A DNA stretch of 64,000 nucleotides from Tupaia tana (GCA_026018925.1 JAKSZU010000005.1:87685386-87749385); one strand, 5' to 3'. Positions 22,142 through 32,461 are shown, counted from the stretch's first letter. The notes: generated by a model not told the origin, from the letters alone. Numbers and translations are program-made.

Positions 22142-22248
22142 TCGCCCTATAGCGAAAACCTCTCCAAAAAAAAAAAAAAAAAAATTGTTTCATTTTATCT
22201 GTTGATTATTATTTGTATTTACTTTGTTACATGGCATGCACACGCACC

Positions 22249-22279
<31 letters not shown>

Positions 22280-22369
22280 GAGAAAGCAAGCCACCAGATC
22301 CTGGACTTGAACTCTAATCAGCCATGTGGGAATCCAGTGCCCCAACCCCACCACTCTACCTGCTGACCC
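22142..22369 (-). mobile_element. tRNA-derived SINE, short form, carrying an orphan SINE tail
   Basis: Minus-strand short copy ('catggcatgcacacgcacca', antisense (GA)n, head 'ccactctacctgctgaccc'). Outer TSD atgaaagtttgctcttt (22125-22141) and atgaatttgctcttt (22370-22384), differing by two bases. An orphan plus-strand SINE end lies in its tail. Confidence 0.88.
22143..22184 (+). mobile_element. extremely 5'-truncated SINE end with poly(A)
   Basis: Only the last 23 or so bases of the SINE ('cgccctatagcgaaaacc', 'tctcc') and about 20 A survive. Both CpGs are intact, so this fragment looks young. It lies inside the tail of the short SINE at 22142-22369. Confidence 0.8.
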
Positions 22370-22439
22370 ATGAATTTGCTCTTTGAAAGTTCACTTTTTC
22401 TAAAACTAGCATTTGAGCCTCTATACATCACTCATTTAC

Positions 22440-22994
22440 CAAACATTCAGTAAAGTCTGAGTCTGCTAGAGGCTCTGTTGCACAGGACTAGCAGCTTCGT
22501 CAAAGAAAAATTGCACTGGACATGTTCTAAAGGGAAAGAAGGCCTTATTCGGGACTGTTGCAGTCAGGAAGAGAGACAGAACTCTGCTCTGCTGGAACAA
22601 GAGGTGAGCAAGTTTCTAGGCACTAGAGTGAGCAAACGGAAAAGTCCTGAGAAACAGAAAGCAGGCTGGTCAGGATAATCAGGTCATTTGAATTTGCAAA
22701 TTGGTGCTTATGGGACATAACCTTCTACTCTCCCGCAGACCTGGGGGAGGGCATAGAGGACTGAATACTAAGGTTTCCATTCCAAGGAAATGGCTCCCAG
22801 TTCCTTGATAAAAAATTCTTAGGTTATAAGACTGGTAATAAGATGGGAGAAAATTTAACTCAAGAGAACAGAGAAAGGATTTTAAAATGCAAGTTTTCTA
22901 AAGCAAATGCTTTCAGAAAAAGGAAGTTGGGGTCTATAGTCAAGAAGAAAGCCATCTAAATTCCGGTCAATCTGAGGAGAACATTAGATTCTTT
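22440..22994. other. unassigned, possible LTR-like repeat
   Basis: No coding exon. Text such as 'ttgcagtcaggaagagagac' and 'aatggctcccagttccttga' has the look of an old LTR-type repeat, but I cannot name it. Confidence 0.3.
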
Positions 22995-23405
22995 TGGTCA
23001 GTTTCAACAGGAAGTTATTGCCTCACATTTCTAGAAACTGCAAGTACAAGATTAAGGTATGAGCAGGGTTAGTTACTTCTGAGAGCCATGAGAGAAAATC
23101 TGTTCTGTACTTTCTCCTTGGCTTTTTGATGGTTTGGTGGCAATCTTTGGCATTCCTTGACTTCTGCTGTCACAATCACATCATTCTCAGCACTCATCTT
23201 CACGTGATGTTGTCTCTATGTGTGTTGTCTCTATGGCTATGCCTCAATATCTGCTTTTCACCAGGACACCAGGTGTATGGGATTAGAGATCTGCTCTACT
23301 CCACTCTAAACTTATTTTAATTTTACTAATAATACCTGAAATGATTCCATTCTCAAATAAGGTCATATTCCATGATACTTGGGGTACTAGTACTTCAATA
23401 AAGAT
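22995..23405 (+). repeat. ancient mammalian repeat, same family as at 8630 and 56645
   Basis: 'cctcacatttctagaaactg', 'tttctccttggctttttgat', 'ggcaatctttggcattcctt', 'cttcacgtgatgttgtctc' and 'caaataaggtcatattccat' occur in family order. Confidence 0.65.
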
Positions 23406-23411
23406 ATACAG

Positions 23412-23684
23412 TTTTTTAAAAAATTTTTACCATAGGGTATGGATTTGCCAGAGAGAGACAGAGAGATACAGAAAGAGGGAAATTGAGAAACCACCTCCCT
23501 TCCCCACCCCCTCCCCCTGCAGTGGGGATGACCATGCTTCAATCCCTTATCTTCCATTTTCCTCCTTGGATTTTGGGCATGAATGTATATGCTTAGCATT
23601 ATGTTCAAGCGACTGTGTCCAGGGCTTGAATCACAGTCAGCCATGTGGGAATCCAGTGCCTAAACCACCACACCAGCTGTTGGT
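23412..23684 (-). mobile_element. tRNA-derived SINE, long form, old
   Basis: Minus strand from 'tttttaccatagggtatgga' to the head 'ccacaccagctgttggtgc'. It contains a C-rich patch 'ttccccaccccctccccctg' where younger copies have C6-G6. Confidence 0.88.
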
Positions 23685-23698
23685 GCTTTATTGATATT

Positions 23699-23768
23699 TC
23701 TTTCTTTCTCTCTCTCTGTTTCTTTCATCTCTCTCTCTCTCTCTCTCTCTCTCCTTTCTTTCTTTCAG
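23699..23768. repeat. (CT)n / (TTTC)n simple repeat
   Basis: Pyrimidine microsatellite between two SINEs, probably grown from the tail of the SINE at 23770. Confidence 0.9.
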
Positions 23769-23769
23769 A

Positions 23770-23993
23770 ATATTTTTGCTATAGGACATGCACACCCACC
23801 AGAGAGACAGAAAGTGAGAAATCACCCCCTAAGGAGTATGGCCTTGCTGCAGTCTCCTCCATTCTCGTCTCAGGATTTTGGTCAATCATGCGCACATGCC
23901 CAGTATGAGTTTTAAGTCTCTGGGTCTGGGACTCGAATTGTGGTCAACTACATGGGAGTCCAGTGATGTAACCATTACATCATCTGTTGGCCC
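23770..23993 (-). mobile_element. tRNA-derived SINE, long form
   Basis: Minus strand from 'atatttttgctataggacat' to the head 'ttacatcatctgttggcccc'. CpGs decayed. Confidence 0.9.
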
Positions 23994-24189
23994 CAATAGA
24001 ACTAATATTTTAGCATAATTTTGGGTTCACAGAAAATTAAGCAGACAATTCAGAAATTCCCTAATTCTTCTCTGCCTCTCTACATCCATAGTTTCCACAG
24101 CTATAAATATCTAACAACAGAGTGATACGGTTTTCATAATTGTGAATGTTCATTGATATACTATTATCACTCAAAATCCATCAGGGCTT

Positions 24190-24345
24190 GGGGCCAGCAG
24201 GTGGCTTGGTGGTTAAGGTGCTGGACTCCCACATGACCAACCCATGTTTGAGTCCTAGACCTGGAGGCTTGCTTTATCACTTTCCCCCTCTCTCTCTGTC
24301 TCTCTCTGGTCAAATTAATAGCAATAATAAATAAAATTAAATAAT
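24190..24345 (+). mobile_element. tRNA-derived SINE, short form
   Basis: Head 'ggggccagcaggtggcttgg' and 'gctggactcccacatgacca', then directly 'ggcttgctttatcactttcc', (TC)n and an A-rich tail. Confidence 0.9.
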
Positions 24346-24520
24346 TCTTTTGAAAAAACCCACTAGGTTTTATTCTTGGTGTTGAAATTCTATGACTTTT
24401 GAGAAATACAGAATAACATACACTGATATGGCACCATACAGAGTATTTTAACTTCCTTAAAAATCGTACCAACCTGTAGATGATCCTATACTATGCCTAT
24501 TTATCTCTTTTACCTTTAAG

Positions 24521-25205
24521 CCCTAAAAACCATCGTCTTTTTACCGTCTTCAAATAGAAATACCATATGATCCAGCAATGCCATTCCTGGGTATCTATCC
24601 AAAGGATAGGAAATGCTCAGTTGGAAAAGTGCTTGCACATCTATGTTTATTGTGGCATTATTCACAATTGCTAAGACATGAAACCAACCTAAATGTCTGG
24701 GAACAGATGAATGGATTAAAAAAATGTAGCATATATACTCTATGGAATACTACTCAGCCATAAAAAAGCAAGATCCTGACATTTGATAAAAAGTGGGAGA
24801 ATATGGAAGATTTACTGCTGAGTAAAGCAAGCCAGGCTATGAAAGAGAGACATTGTATGTCTCCATTTAATATATACCGACTATCTTCACTCTATGGTAG
24901 AAACTGAAAGATTAGAAGATACAGAAGCATAGAAAATGGTTCCTGATTCTGGATTCAGTGTGGGAAGATGGTGGGAGAAGGAAGAGAGTGAGAGGAAAGG
25001 ATTCAAGGAGATAAATAGAGAAGCAAGACATTTATGGGACACATAAATGGATGATGATTATATGGTGATGATTATGTGTATGTGTCTTCAACTGGACTTG
25101 TGTGAAGTATATTTATGTTGACTAAATTCACTTTATAAGCTTTAGTGATGTATAGTGATTGAATATATAAAATAAATTTGAAAAGAAGATCAACAACAAA
25201 AATAG
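24521..25205 (+). mobile_element. L1 3' end, 5' truncated
   Basis: ORF2 C-terminal part (frame with MPFLGIYPKD) and the local-subfamily 3' UTR, ending 'gtgattgaatatataaaata'. Probable TSD ttttacctttaag (24508-24520) and ttttacctttttaag (25206-25220). It inserted into the old minus-strand L1. The first 25 or so bases before ORF2 are not clearly L1. Confidence 0.85.
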
Positions 25206-26130
25206 TTTTACCTTTTTAAGAATGACATACAATGTATACCATATACTCTATACCCTTTGAGTCTGGCTTATTTCACTTAGAAGTAAGTTTTTTTTTTTTT
25301 TTTTTACAAATTAAGAATTTAACATACTTCTTATATTTTTGTGGCTTGATATCTCATATCTTTTTAGTACTGAGTAATATTTCTTTGTCTGAATATGCTA
25401 CAATTTATCAGTTCACCTACTGAAGGATATCTCGGTTGCATCAATATTTTCACAATTGTGAATAAAGATTCTGAGTGCAGGGATTTCTGTACATAGTTTT
25501 AAACTCCTTCAGGATAATATTAAAAGGCATGAATATTGTATGCTCTGATAAGAGTATGTTTAGTTTTATAGGAAACCACTAAACTGTCTTCAGAAATGAT
25601 TGTATCATTTTGTATTCTCACCAGAAATTAATGAAGTCCTTATTGCCATACATCCTTGCTAGTATTTGGTGTTTTCAGTGTACTTTATTTTGACTATTTG
25701 TAGGTGTGCATTAATATCTCATGGTTGTCTATATTTATTTGATGACATATGATGTCAAGAATCTTTCCATATGTTCATTTGCCATCTGTATATATCTTTA
25801 ATGAGATATTTATTAAGTACTTTGGCATGTTTTTAAAAAGAGATGCTTGTTTTTTCTTCTTATTCTGTTTTGAATGTTCTTTTAATATTTTGGATAACAG
25901 TTTTGTTTTTAATCAGATATGTCTTTTGGAACATTTTATTCTAGTCTGTTACTTGTATTTTTATTCTCTAGACTGTGTCTTCCCCAGAGAAAAAAATTTA
26001 ATTCTAATAAACTGCACCTCGTTAATTCTTTCTTTCATGGATCATGCCTTAGGTTTCATATCTATATCATTGACAAACTATCTAGGATTTCCCTTACATT
26101 TTCTTATAAATATATGAATTTTACTTAGAC

Positions 26131-26823
26131 ACTATTCAACCTATCATACTTGATATTGATTACTTAAATGGCATATCTAATCATGTAAATGACTGTCTAT
26201 GTGTTGATAGTAATATTTAAGTTCATCCATACTGCAATATATGACTATGAGTCATTTGGTTTCATTTATAATAAAATGTAGTACTTATTGTAACTAATGT
26301 TTTAATTATATATGTAAATATGTTAATAATATAGTTTGTTTTTGAGAGATGGCCTGTGAATAAGTAGTCACTATTAACCATCACAGTAAAATTGTCCCTA
26401 GTTATATCTAAAATTTGAAAATAGTTAGTTCTTCTTTGCCACATATTTATATAAATATTAACTATACTATTTTTAGGTGCTTCAAAAACACAAATAACTG
26501 CGTTATTAAAGAACTTTACTTTAGGCAATAAAATATTAATTAATACATATAATGTATGTTTTCAACTAAAATATAGGGTCGAGAAAGAAAATAATGTTAA
26601 TTTCACTAAGTATATAGATTTATTAGCTTAACCTAAATATTATGAATAAAGTGATACTGTGTTAACCCAGGGTAAATAATTCCATCTCTATGTATATACT
26701 ATTGTGGTATTCTTGCTGTTTGAGTTCACACAAGTTTTTGTGAAAATAAGATATGAATTTTTCTATCGTATTTAACTACAGTGGAAAGCTATTGCTGTTT
26801 CATTTTTCCTTTTTGTCTCTAAG
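26131..26823. other. no gene; very AT-rich
   Basis: No repeat or exon recognised. The last 40 bases, from about 26790, form a pyrimidine-rich tract that ends in AG next to the exon-like frame. Confidence 0.4.
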
Positions 26824-26960
26824 GCAGAGTCAAGTTCAACATGATCTGTGAGAAGAATAAGGAGATGATGGAGCAATGGGAGGTGGAACAGGAGGGTGTG
26901 ATTGATTATGTCAACAACAAAAGCAAACTCGAAGAAGAAGATAAGAACAGTACAAAGTAG
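26824..26960 (+). CDS. candidate 3'-terminal exon fragment (unconfirmed)
   Basis: Seen: a pyrimidine-rich tract (about 26791-26820, 'ttcctttttgtctct') runs into AG dinucleotides at 26822-26823 and 26826-26827. Then comes a frame of 44 codons from 26826 to the TAG stop at 26958-26960. The frame is Glu/Lys-rich (EKNKEMMEQWEVEQEG, then KLEEEDKNSTK at the end), has no L1 or SINE signature and is unlike the frames made by local repeats. An AATAAA lies at 27048-27053, about 90 bases past the stop. In the same frame a stop lies directly upstream of the AG, as expected if an intron precedes it. Inference: a real last exon, or a fragment of a processed copy. I do not recognise the protein. No partner exon is visible in the window, so chance is possible. 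Confidence 0.25.
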
Positions 26961-27236
26961 TTAAAGATGTTTTAGTACAATACGGAAGGGGAAAATGTTT
27001 TACAGAGGGTCAAACTGAGTGGGAAGAAAGGAGGTTTCTATATAACAAATAAAATCATTTTCTCAAGCTTCTTGGAAATAAGAAAGAAAAATGAACACTA
27101 ATTTTGGAAGCAGTTTGTGAGTTAATGTTAATTTGATACTCTAAAATAGAAAGCAAAAAATGATCATCTTGTTTGAATAGGATAATATTCTTTTTACCAT
27201 AGGATAGCGTAGTTGTATAAAAGTAAAATTTTCTAT

Positions 27237-27440
27237 GTCCCAGCAACTGTGAATAATGCTGCAATAAACATGAATGTGTAAGTGTCTTTCTGAGAGATTG
27301 CAAGGGAGAAAAGTGGGTGGTAGAGGGTGAGTGAAAGGGGCAAAAGAAAAGAACATTTAACAGACATAAGAATGTAAGTTCTCTGTGGGAAAAAATTCTG
27401 TAACTTTTGTCTTGTAAAAGTAAAATAAAAATAATTAATT
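27237..27440 (+). mobile_element. short L1 3' end with TSD
   Basis: 'gtgaataatgctgcaataaa', a G-rich patch ('gggtggtagagggtgagtga') and an A-rich tail. The 11-bp TSD aaattttctat is exact at 27226-27236 and 27441-27451. It is related to the 3' end at 29615. Confidence 0.75.
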
Positions 27441-27515
27441 AAATTTTCTATAAATGACTTAAGATGAGACATAGTCCTGACCGAAAAAATAAATGGTATC
27501 AAAAGACAAAGGGCT

Positions 27516-28458
27516 AACTCAAGTGCCTTATGCAAAAAAAATAATAATAATTAACCCAATTAAAAGATGGGAAAATGAGCTGAACAAAACTCTCTCTAAG
27601 GAAGACATACAAACAGCCAAAAAGCATATGAGGAAATGCTCAACATCCCTCATCATAAGGGAGATGCAGATAAAAACCACAATGAGATACCACCTAACCC
27701 CTGTCAGAATGGCAAAGATTGAGAATATAAAAGTGGTAAGTGTTGGCAGGGATGTGGTGAAAAGAGAACCCTCCTACACTGTTGGTGTGAATGTAAACTG
27801 GTTCAGCCACTGTGGAGAACAATATGGAGGTTTCTCAAAGATCTACAAATAGAACTACCATTTGATCCAGCAATCCCACTTCTGGGTATCTACTCAAAGG
27901 ACAGGAAAACGCTCAGTCGGAAAAGTGCTTGCACATCAATGTTTATTGCAGCATTATTCACAATTGCCAAGACATGGAACCAACCTAAATGTCCACAAAC
28001 TGATGAATGGATTGGAAAAATGTGGTATATATACTCTATGGAATACTACTCAGCCATAAAAACATAACAAGACCCTGGCATTTGATAGAAAGTGGTCAGA
28101 TATGGAGGATCTATTGCTGAGTGAAGTAAGCCAGGCTATGAAAGAAAGATATTGTATGTATCCACTTAATATATACCGACTATCCGCACTCTATAGTAGA
28201 GAGTGAAATATTGGAGGACATGAAAGCAGTGAAAGTACTTAACAAGAATAAGACCGTGTGGAATGAGGGGGTGAAGAGAAGAGGATAGAGAAAGATAGCA
28301 AGACAACAAATACAGAGGCAGGACGTTAGTGGGAAACAGATATGGCTTATTACCTGTTGATGACGTGCATAGTATTCTCAACTGGACTGGTCTGAGAAGT
28401 ATTTCATGATGGGTAAAGTCTTTTTACAAGCAAAATGAGAAATAGTGATTGACTGTTT
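27516..28458 (+). mobile_element. L1 3' end (ORF2 C-terminal part and 3' UTR)
   Basis: Starts in ORF2 ('ttaacccaattaaaagatgg', 'catatgaggaaatgctcaac'), then the ORF2 C-terminus in two frames and the local 3' UTR, ending at 'tagtgattgactgttt'. The TSD aagacaaagggct (27503-27515 and 28658-28670, exact) encloses this L1 together with the foreign tail at 28459-28657. Confidence 0.9.
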
Positions 28459-28657
28459 AAAAAATAATTAGAATAATAATAATAATGATTGGGAAAAACA
28501 TTGAAAAGATATGGAATGATGAAGTGGGGAGATTAATGTCTCTGTATTGACTGACACGTGTGGCATTCTCTTTTGAAAACGCAATGTAATACACTGTAAA
28601 GTTATATGTAATCCAATGTAATATAAAGAAGATTATGATGATAATAAAAAAATAAAT
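28459..28657 (+). mobile_element. HAL1/L1-type 3' tail fused to the L1
   Basis: About 190 bases closely match 35083-35270, the 3' end of the HAL1-like element ('gtctctgtattgactgacac', 'gtaatacactgtaaagttat', 'aagaagattatgatgataat'). It follows the L1 with no TSD between, inside the L1's TSD pair. Confidence 0.85.
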
Positions 28658-28784
28658 AAGACAAAGGGCTTTGTTCTGGATTTGGGCGAACCATATGTAG
28701 AAAGTGAATGAAATAATCTTTTAGGAAGGGGAAATGCTGAGGCCAAAAGGAAGGCCATTGGATTTTTTTTGCTCTTATATTTAA

Positions 28785-29000
28785 GGATAAAGTGTTTATT
28801 TCAGAGTCTAGTTCACTTCACTTAACATTAAATCTATATTTATCCACTTTGAATCAAACAATAAGATCTCATTGTTTCTTATGACTAAATAATATTCCAT
28901 AGTATATATGTGCAACAGTTTTTCAATCTAGTCATCAGTTCTGGGACATTTAGAGTTGATTTTGACAATTGTAAATAATGTACAATATTCATGGATGTAT
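28785..29000 (-). mobile_element. L1 antisense fragment
   Basis: Antisense L1 3' region: 'agttcacttcacttaacatt', 'gactaaataatattccatag' and 'gacaattgtaaataatgtac'. Confidence 0.65.
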
Positions 29001-29339
29001 TAGAGGCCTAAATCAAGAGAAACAGGAGTACAAGAAGGCAGGGAGGGAGGAGGCAGCCAGGAGCGCTAGCCCTAACTTGCTCACCCCATTCATTGAGAGT
29101 TCTACCCTGTTAAGTTCTCTGATAGGAGTTTTTAGTTTTTGTTTCTGATACATAGGCCCAATTTTTATTAACTGTTCATATTTATCTTTTCTATCCCACC
29201 TTCGGAAGTTTGATATTTTCTGGAGGAGTTATTAAGCTTGTAAAAATATAATTATATATATTCACATATACTGACTGATAACTTATGAACATGTACAAAC
29301 AAACAACAATAGCAGTTGAAGACTGTATGAGCTGATAAT

Positions 29340-29600
29340 TGAAAAAAAAAACTGAGGGAACTGGAGGGTATGGTGGCAGGGATGGCAGCTGCAGATGCTG
29401 GAGACAGTGTGGGAGAGGTGATGGGGGTGAGTGATGGAGGGCGGAGGGGAGGGATTCAGGGAGCAAACAACACACTTAATAGACACAAAAATGAAAAGTC
29501 GTCTGTTGATAATGTATATGGTAATATTGTCTTGACTGATGTGCACTGTACTCATGCTGGGAAAAACCATGTTGTACACTGTAAAGATGTGCAATGATAT
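29340..29600 (+). mobile_element. L1-type 3' end, divergent subfamily
   Basis: A G-rich 3' UTR patch ('gagaggtgatgggggtgagt') is followed by 'ctgttgataatgtatatggt', 'cttgactgatgtgcactgta' and poly(A). The pattern parallels the local L1 3' UTRs but the sequence differs. Confidence 0.6.
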
Positions 29601-29614
29601 AAAAAAAAAAAAAA

Positions 29615-29786
29615 AAAAAGTCAACACTCTGGCAAAGGGAGAAAGATCTGAAGATATGATAGTGGAAAGGATGAATGTGGATGCCAGAGGCTGCAGGGGA
29701 GGGGAGTGGGTGGTGGAGTGTGGGCGTGAGGGGCAAAGGGAAGAAACATTTAACATCAAAAAAAGGTAGAGTTCTCTGTTGAAAAC

Positions 29787-29826
<40 letters not shown>

Positions 29827-29827
29827 C

Positions 29828-29865
<38 letters not shown>

Positions 29866-29940
29866 TGTATACATCATAATGGGGACTTTATGTAAAATGT
29901 GAATTTAATTGATCTGAGAAAGAAAAATAAAAGATAAAAA
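29615..29940 (+). mobile_element. L1-type 3' end with (TA)n
   Basis: A G-rich patch ('aggggagtgggtggtggagt'), 'gaagaaacatttaacatc' and 'agagttctctgttgaaaac', then (TA)n and an A-rich end. It resembles the copy at 27237-27440 ('gaacatttaacagacat', 'agttctctgtggg'). Confidence 0.6.
29787..29863. repeat. (TA)n microsatellite
   Basis: Interrupted TA/CATA dinucleotide run within the preceding L1-type end. Confidence 0.95.
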
Positions 29941-30969
29941 TTTTTTAAAAAATTGTATTAACAACCTTTTCCATGTAAAACTGAACAACCTTACTAACAG
30001 ACCCTCCCAATTTCATAAAATTTAAAGACCAGCAGTAGGAATAACTAAAGTATGTTAACTTAATAATAATTATAAGGAGGACTCAGAACCAGGCAGCTAT
30101 GCTCCCATGAATCCATCTTTAACATTAGATTTATTTTTTATATCAATTTTACCTTTATAACTCAGGTGTACTGCATTGGTTCCTTAACATCTAATTTTGT
30201 CCAACTATTTTTTATTTCTTTTTGGTTAATTTGGCTTAACTGTTTAGAAAAATAGTCAGTTTACATAGATAATGAAAATTTAACCCAGTTAAATGATTAG
30301 ATTTTTAGAAACTGGTACGTGTAATAGTTCATTCTCTCTCCACTTTCCCTGTGAATTTCCTTAAGGATATGACAATAGGATGATAGCCATAGTTAATGCT
30401 CTGACAAAAATTCATAACTGACAAAGAAATTTAGGTAGATACCAGTTTAACATAATAACTTACCACATGACTGATAAATATTTCATTATAAATTCCTGGG
30501 AATCTCAAATTATTTTGGAACAAAAAAATATATAGACACACTAGTACACAACATATTCTTACATATAACTTAAATACATTGTGAAGAAAAGTAGAATTAC
30601 TTAATTTGACAATGTTTTCCATCTTTACCTAATGTATAAAGAATAAGCCTGATCAGTTTAACATCTCCCTTTTGGATGTTTCTGGGGCCCACTGTAAACA
30701 TCCAAGAGTTACTTTGAGGTCAAAGATCCTCTGTTAGCACTAAAACTAAAAACAGAAAAAGCAACATACAACTCATCAATACTAGCTTTTTTATTAAAAC
30801 AACAATATTAAGATAATTATGATGTTGCTTGATTAGTAAAAACCTAGACAAAATATATGTTGGAAATTGTGAAGATTTTCCCTTATTAATCTTTCTTTTT
30901 TTCATTACGTTTGAAACAAGACCATTTACTAAAGTTATATGAACTTGAAAAGCATTTAAACCAATTTTT
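29941..30969. other. no gene; possible internal part of the retroviral fragment
   Basis: This lies downstream, in minus-strand sense, of the gag-like start at 31446, and may be retroviral in part. One minus-strand frame is open over 30720-30977, but I see no retroviral motif in it. No repeat recognised. Confidence 0.3.
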
Positions 30970-30984
30970 ATGAGCACTCTTTTT

Positions 30985-31174
30985 TTAAAAAAAGAATTAT
31001 TTATTTAACTTTTTTTTTTTATTTTAATTTGACCAGAGAGGGCAGAGTGAGAGAGAGAGAGAGAGAAAGAAAGAGGAGGAAAGTGAGAAAGCAAGCCACC
31101 AGGTCTGGGACTCAAACCATGGATGGCCATATGGGAGTCCAGTGCCCTTAACCACCATGCCACCTGATGGCCCC
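30985..31174 (-). mobile_element. tRNA-derived SINE, short form, exact TSD
   Basis: Minus-strand copy inside the retroviral fragment: 'tttgaccagagagggcagag', antisense (GA)n, 'agccaccaggtctgggactc', and the head ending 'gccacctgatggcccc'. TSD atgagcactcttttt is exact at 30970-30984 and 31175-31189. Confidence 0.95.
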
Positions 31175-31299
31175 ATGAGCACTCTTTTTATAAACCAAAT
31201 TGAACAGAATTCTTTAAGGCCTTTTTCACACAGATATATAGCATATAGTACATAACATGACATATCACCTGTATGGATGTGCACACACATAGGGGCTAT

Positions 31300-31446
31300 A
31301 AGAGCCAATTTCCCTGGGGTTACTTTGACACTAATAAGAGATACACCATAACCCTTGGCCTGATGTCGAAAGTCTTGAAAGTGATCTAGAAAACAGTTAA
31401 GGGGGGCACATTTAGACAAACAGACTGACAATTGTCCCTGACCCAT
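31300..31446 (-). pseudogene. endogenous retrovirus gag-like N-terminal fragment
   Basis: On the minus strand an ATG at 31446 opens a frame starting MGQ, the usual myristoylation-type start of retroviral Gag. It is followed by FLDHFQDF and VKVTPGKL, which resemble the start of gamma-type matrix domains (known family pattern, recalled and not aligned). The likeness ends after about 47 residues. The frame then runs on without Gag features and into the SINE at 30985-31174. The same frame is also open upstream through the leader to 31686. So it is a broken copy without capsid, pol or env that I can recognise. It lies about 265 bases downstream of the primer-binding site, as expected for gag. Confidence 0.55.
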
Positions 31447-31710
31447 CTTGACAAAAACAAGATTAACAAAGACGAGACAAATCAAGACAGTGCATCCAAA
31501 GACAAGCAGAGTGATGATTGGTCCTATCCCATTTTGATTAAGACAAGGGTGGCAAAGGCAAGACAAAGCAAGACAGTGTACCAAGAAATCACTGTCACCA
31601 AGGAACTGAAGTGCCATCGCACTAGGGCCCAGGGACCTGGAGGTTCTGCTGCGTCCAACCCTCCTCGAGTCCCACCAGGAGAGCACTCAAATCAAGATAA
31701 CTAGAATCTT

Positions 31711-31728
31711 AACAAGATTCAGGCGCCA
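31711..31728 (-). promoter_or_regulatory. candidate retroviral primer-binding site
   Basis: The minus strand reads TGGCGCCTGAATCTTGTT directly after the LTR (4-nt spacer). The first seven bases match the TGGCGCC start used with lysine tRNA primers; the rest diverges, so the primer tRNA is not settled. Confidence 0.5.
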
Positions 31729-31732
31729 CCAG

Positions 31733-32343
31733 TGACTCCAATTTTTGATCCACGTTTGTGAGGCCTCCTTACCTGTCTTGGGACCTGGGACAGGGTGTAA
31801 GAAATGTCCTCATTGGGGTGTTATTCAGTCACACTAAGGTTCTCAGATCTCTCTGAGGCCTCTAAATGTTGTAGAGTACCACAGAATGAACCACCATCAA
31901 AGCTGGATTAAGTTTAAAGGGAGTCTTTATTAGCTGGCCAGCAACTACAGTCTGAGGCTGGAGGGTTGTGGGGTCCGAGAGTCAGAACTGCAGCCCTGAC
32001 TAAATTTGACTAGTTTTTTTATAGGGAGTCAATTCAATCAGTTACCAGGGTTTTCTATGCAAGCAGTTACAGAAGCTGAATCAAGCAGGTTAACTATTTC
32101 CGAGGGGAGCGGGGTTTCCATGTAGCAGTTACATTGCTAAACAAAAGGGTTTAAGGCTAGTTAGCAAAGACAGTACCAGGTACAGGCTGTTTGTCCCAGC
32201 TGAGGTTTCTGTATGGCTAGTATGAGCTATTTTCTCATGGGAAGAGCAAGCAGGTTTACAGAAGCAGACAGCCATGTTAGGGTAAGGGAACAAAATGGAC
32301 GAACAGTTGCTCACATGCAAGATCTAATATGTGGCCTTCCACA
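31733..32343 (-). mobile_element. endogenous retrovirus 5' LTR
   Basis: On the minus strand the segment begins TGTGGAAGG (32343) and ends GGAGTCA (31733), close to the TG...CA rule, at about 610 bp. A TATAAAA (complement of 32017-32023) and an AATAAA (complement of 31926-31931) stand in promoter/poly(A) order about 90 bp apart. A primer-binding site and gag-like start follow at the expected side. No second LTR is seen. Confidence 0.65.
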
Positions 32344-32351
32344 GTCTGATA

Positions 32352-32461
32352 TGAGGTCGGCAGATAGTCCAGTAGTTAAGGGCACTGGACTCCCACATGG
32401 CTGACTGTGGTCTGAGTTCCGGATCAGATTACTTGCTTTCTCACTTGCCCTTTCTCTCTGT
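32352..32461 (+). mobile_element. tRNA-derived SINE, short form, tail lost
   Basis: Head 'aggtcggcagatagtccagt', 'actggactcccacatggctg' and 'gcttgctttctcacttgccc', then it stops in 'tttctctctgtc', where the opposite-strand SINE begins. No A tail. Confidence 0.88.

Larger units (their letters stand above)
24000..26130 (-). mobile_element. old L1, ORF2 3' part and 3' UTR, with later inserts
   Basis: Read on the minus strand this follows L1 ORF2 end and 3' UTR. On the plus strand the antisense phrases 'gtctggcttatttcacttag', 'tcacaattgtgaataaagat' and 'atatgttcatttgccatctg' appear in L1 order. A short SINE (24190-24345) and a younger L1 (24521-25205) interrupt it. Confidence 0.75.

Noticed and set aside
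25749-26117. Membrane-protein-like frame of 122 codons
   Set aside because: It is antisense to L1 ORF2; T-rich antisense L1 gives Phe/Leu/Ile-rich frames that mimic membrane segments.
29283-29877. Frames of 130-158 codons on the minus strand over L1-type 3' ends
   Set aside because: They translate antisense G-rich 3' UTR patches and a (TA)n run; no domain, no start context, no conservation evidence.
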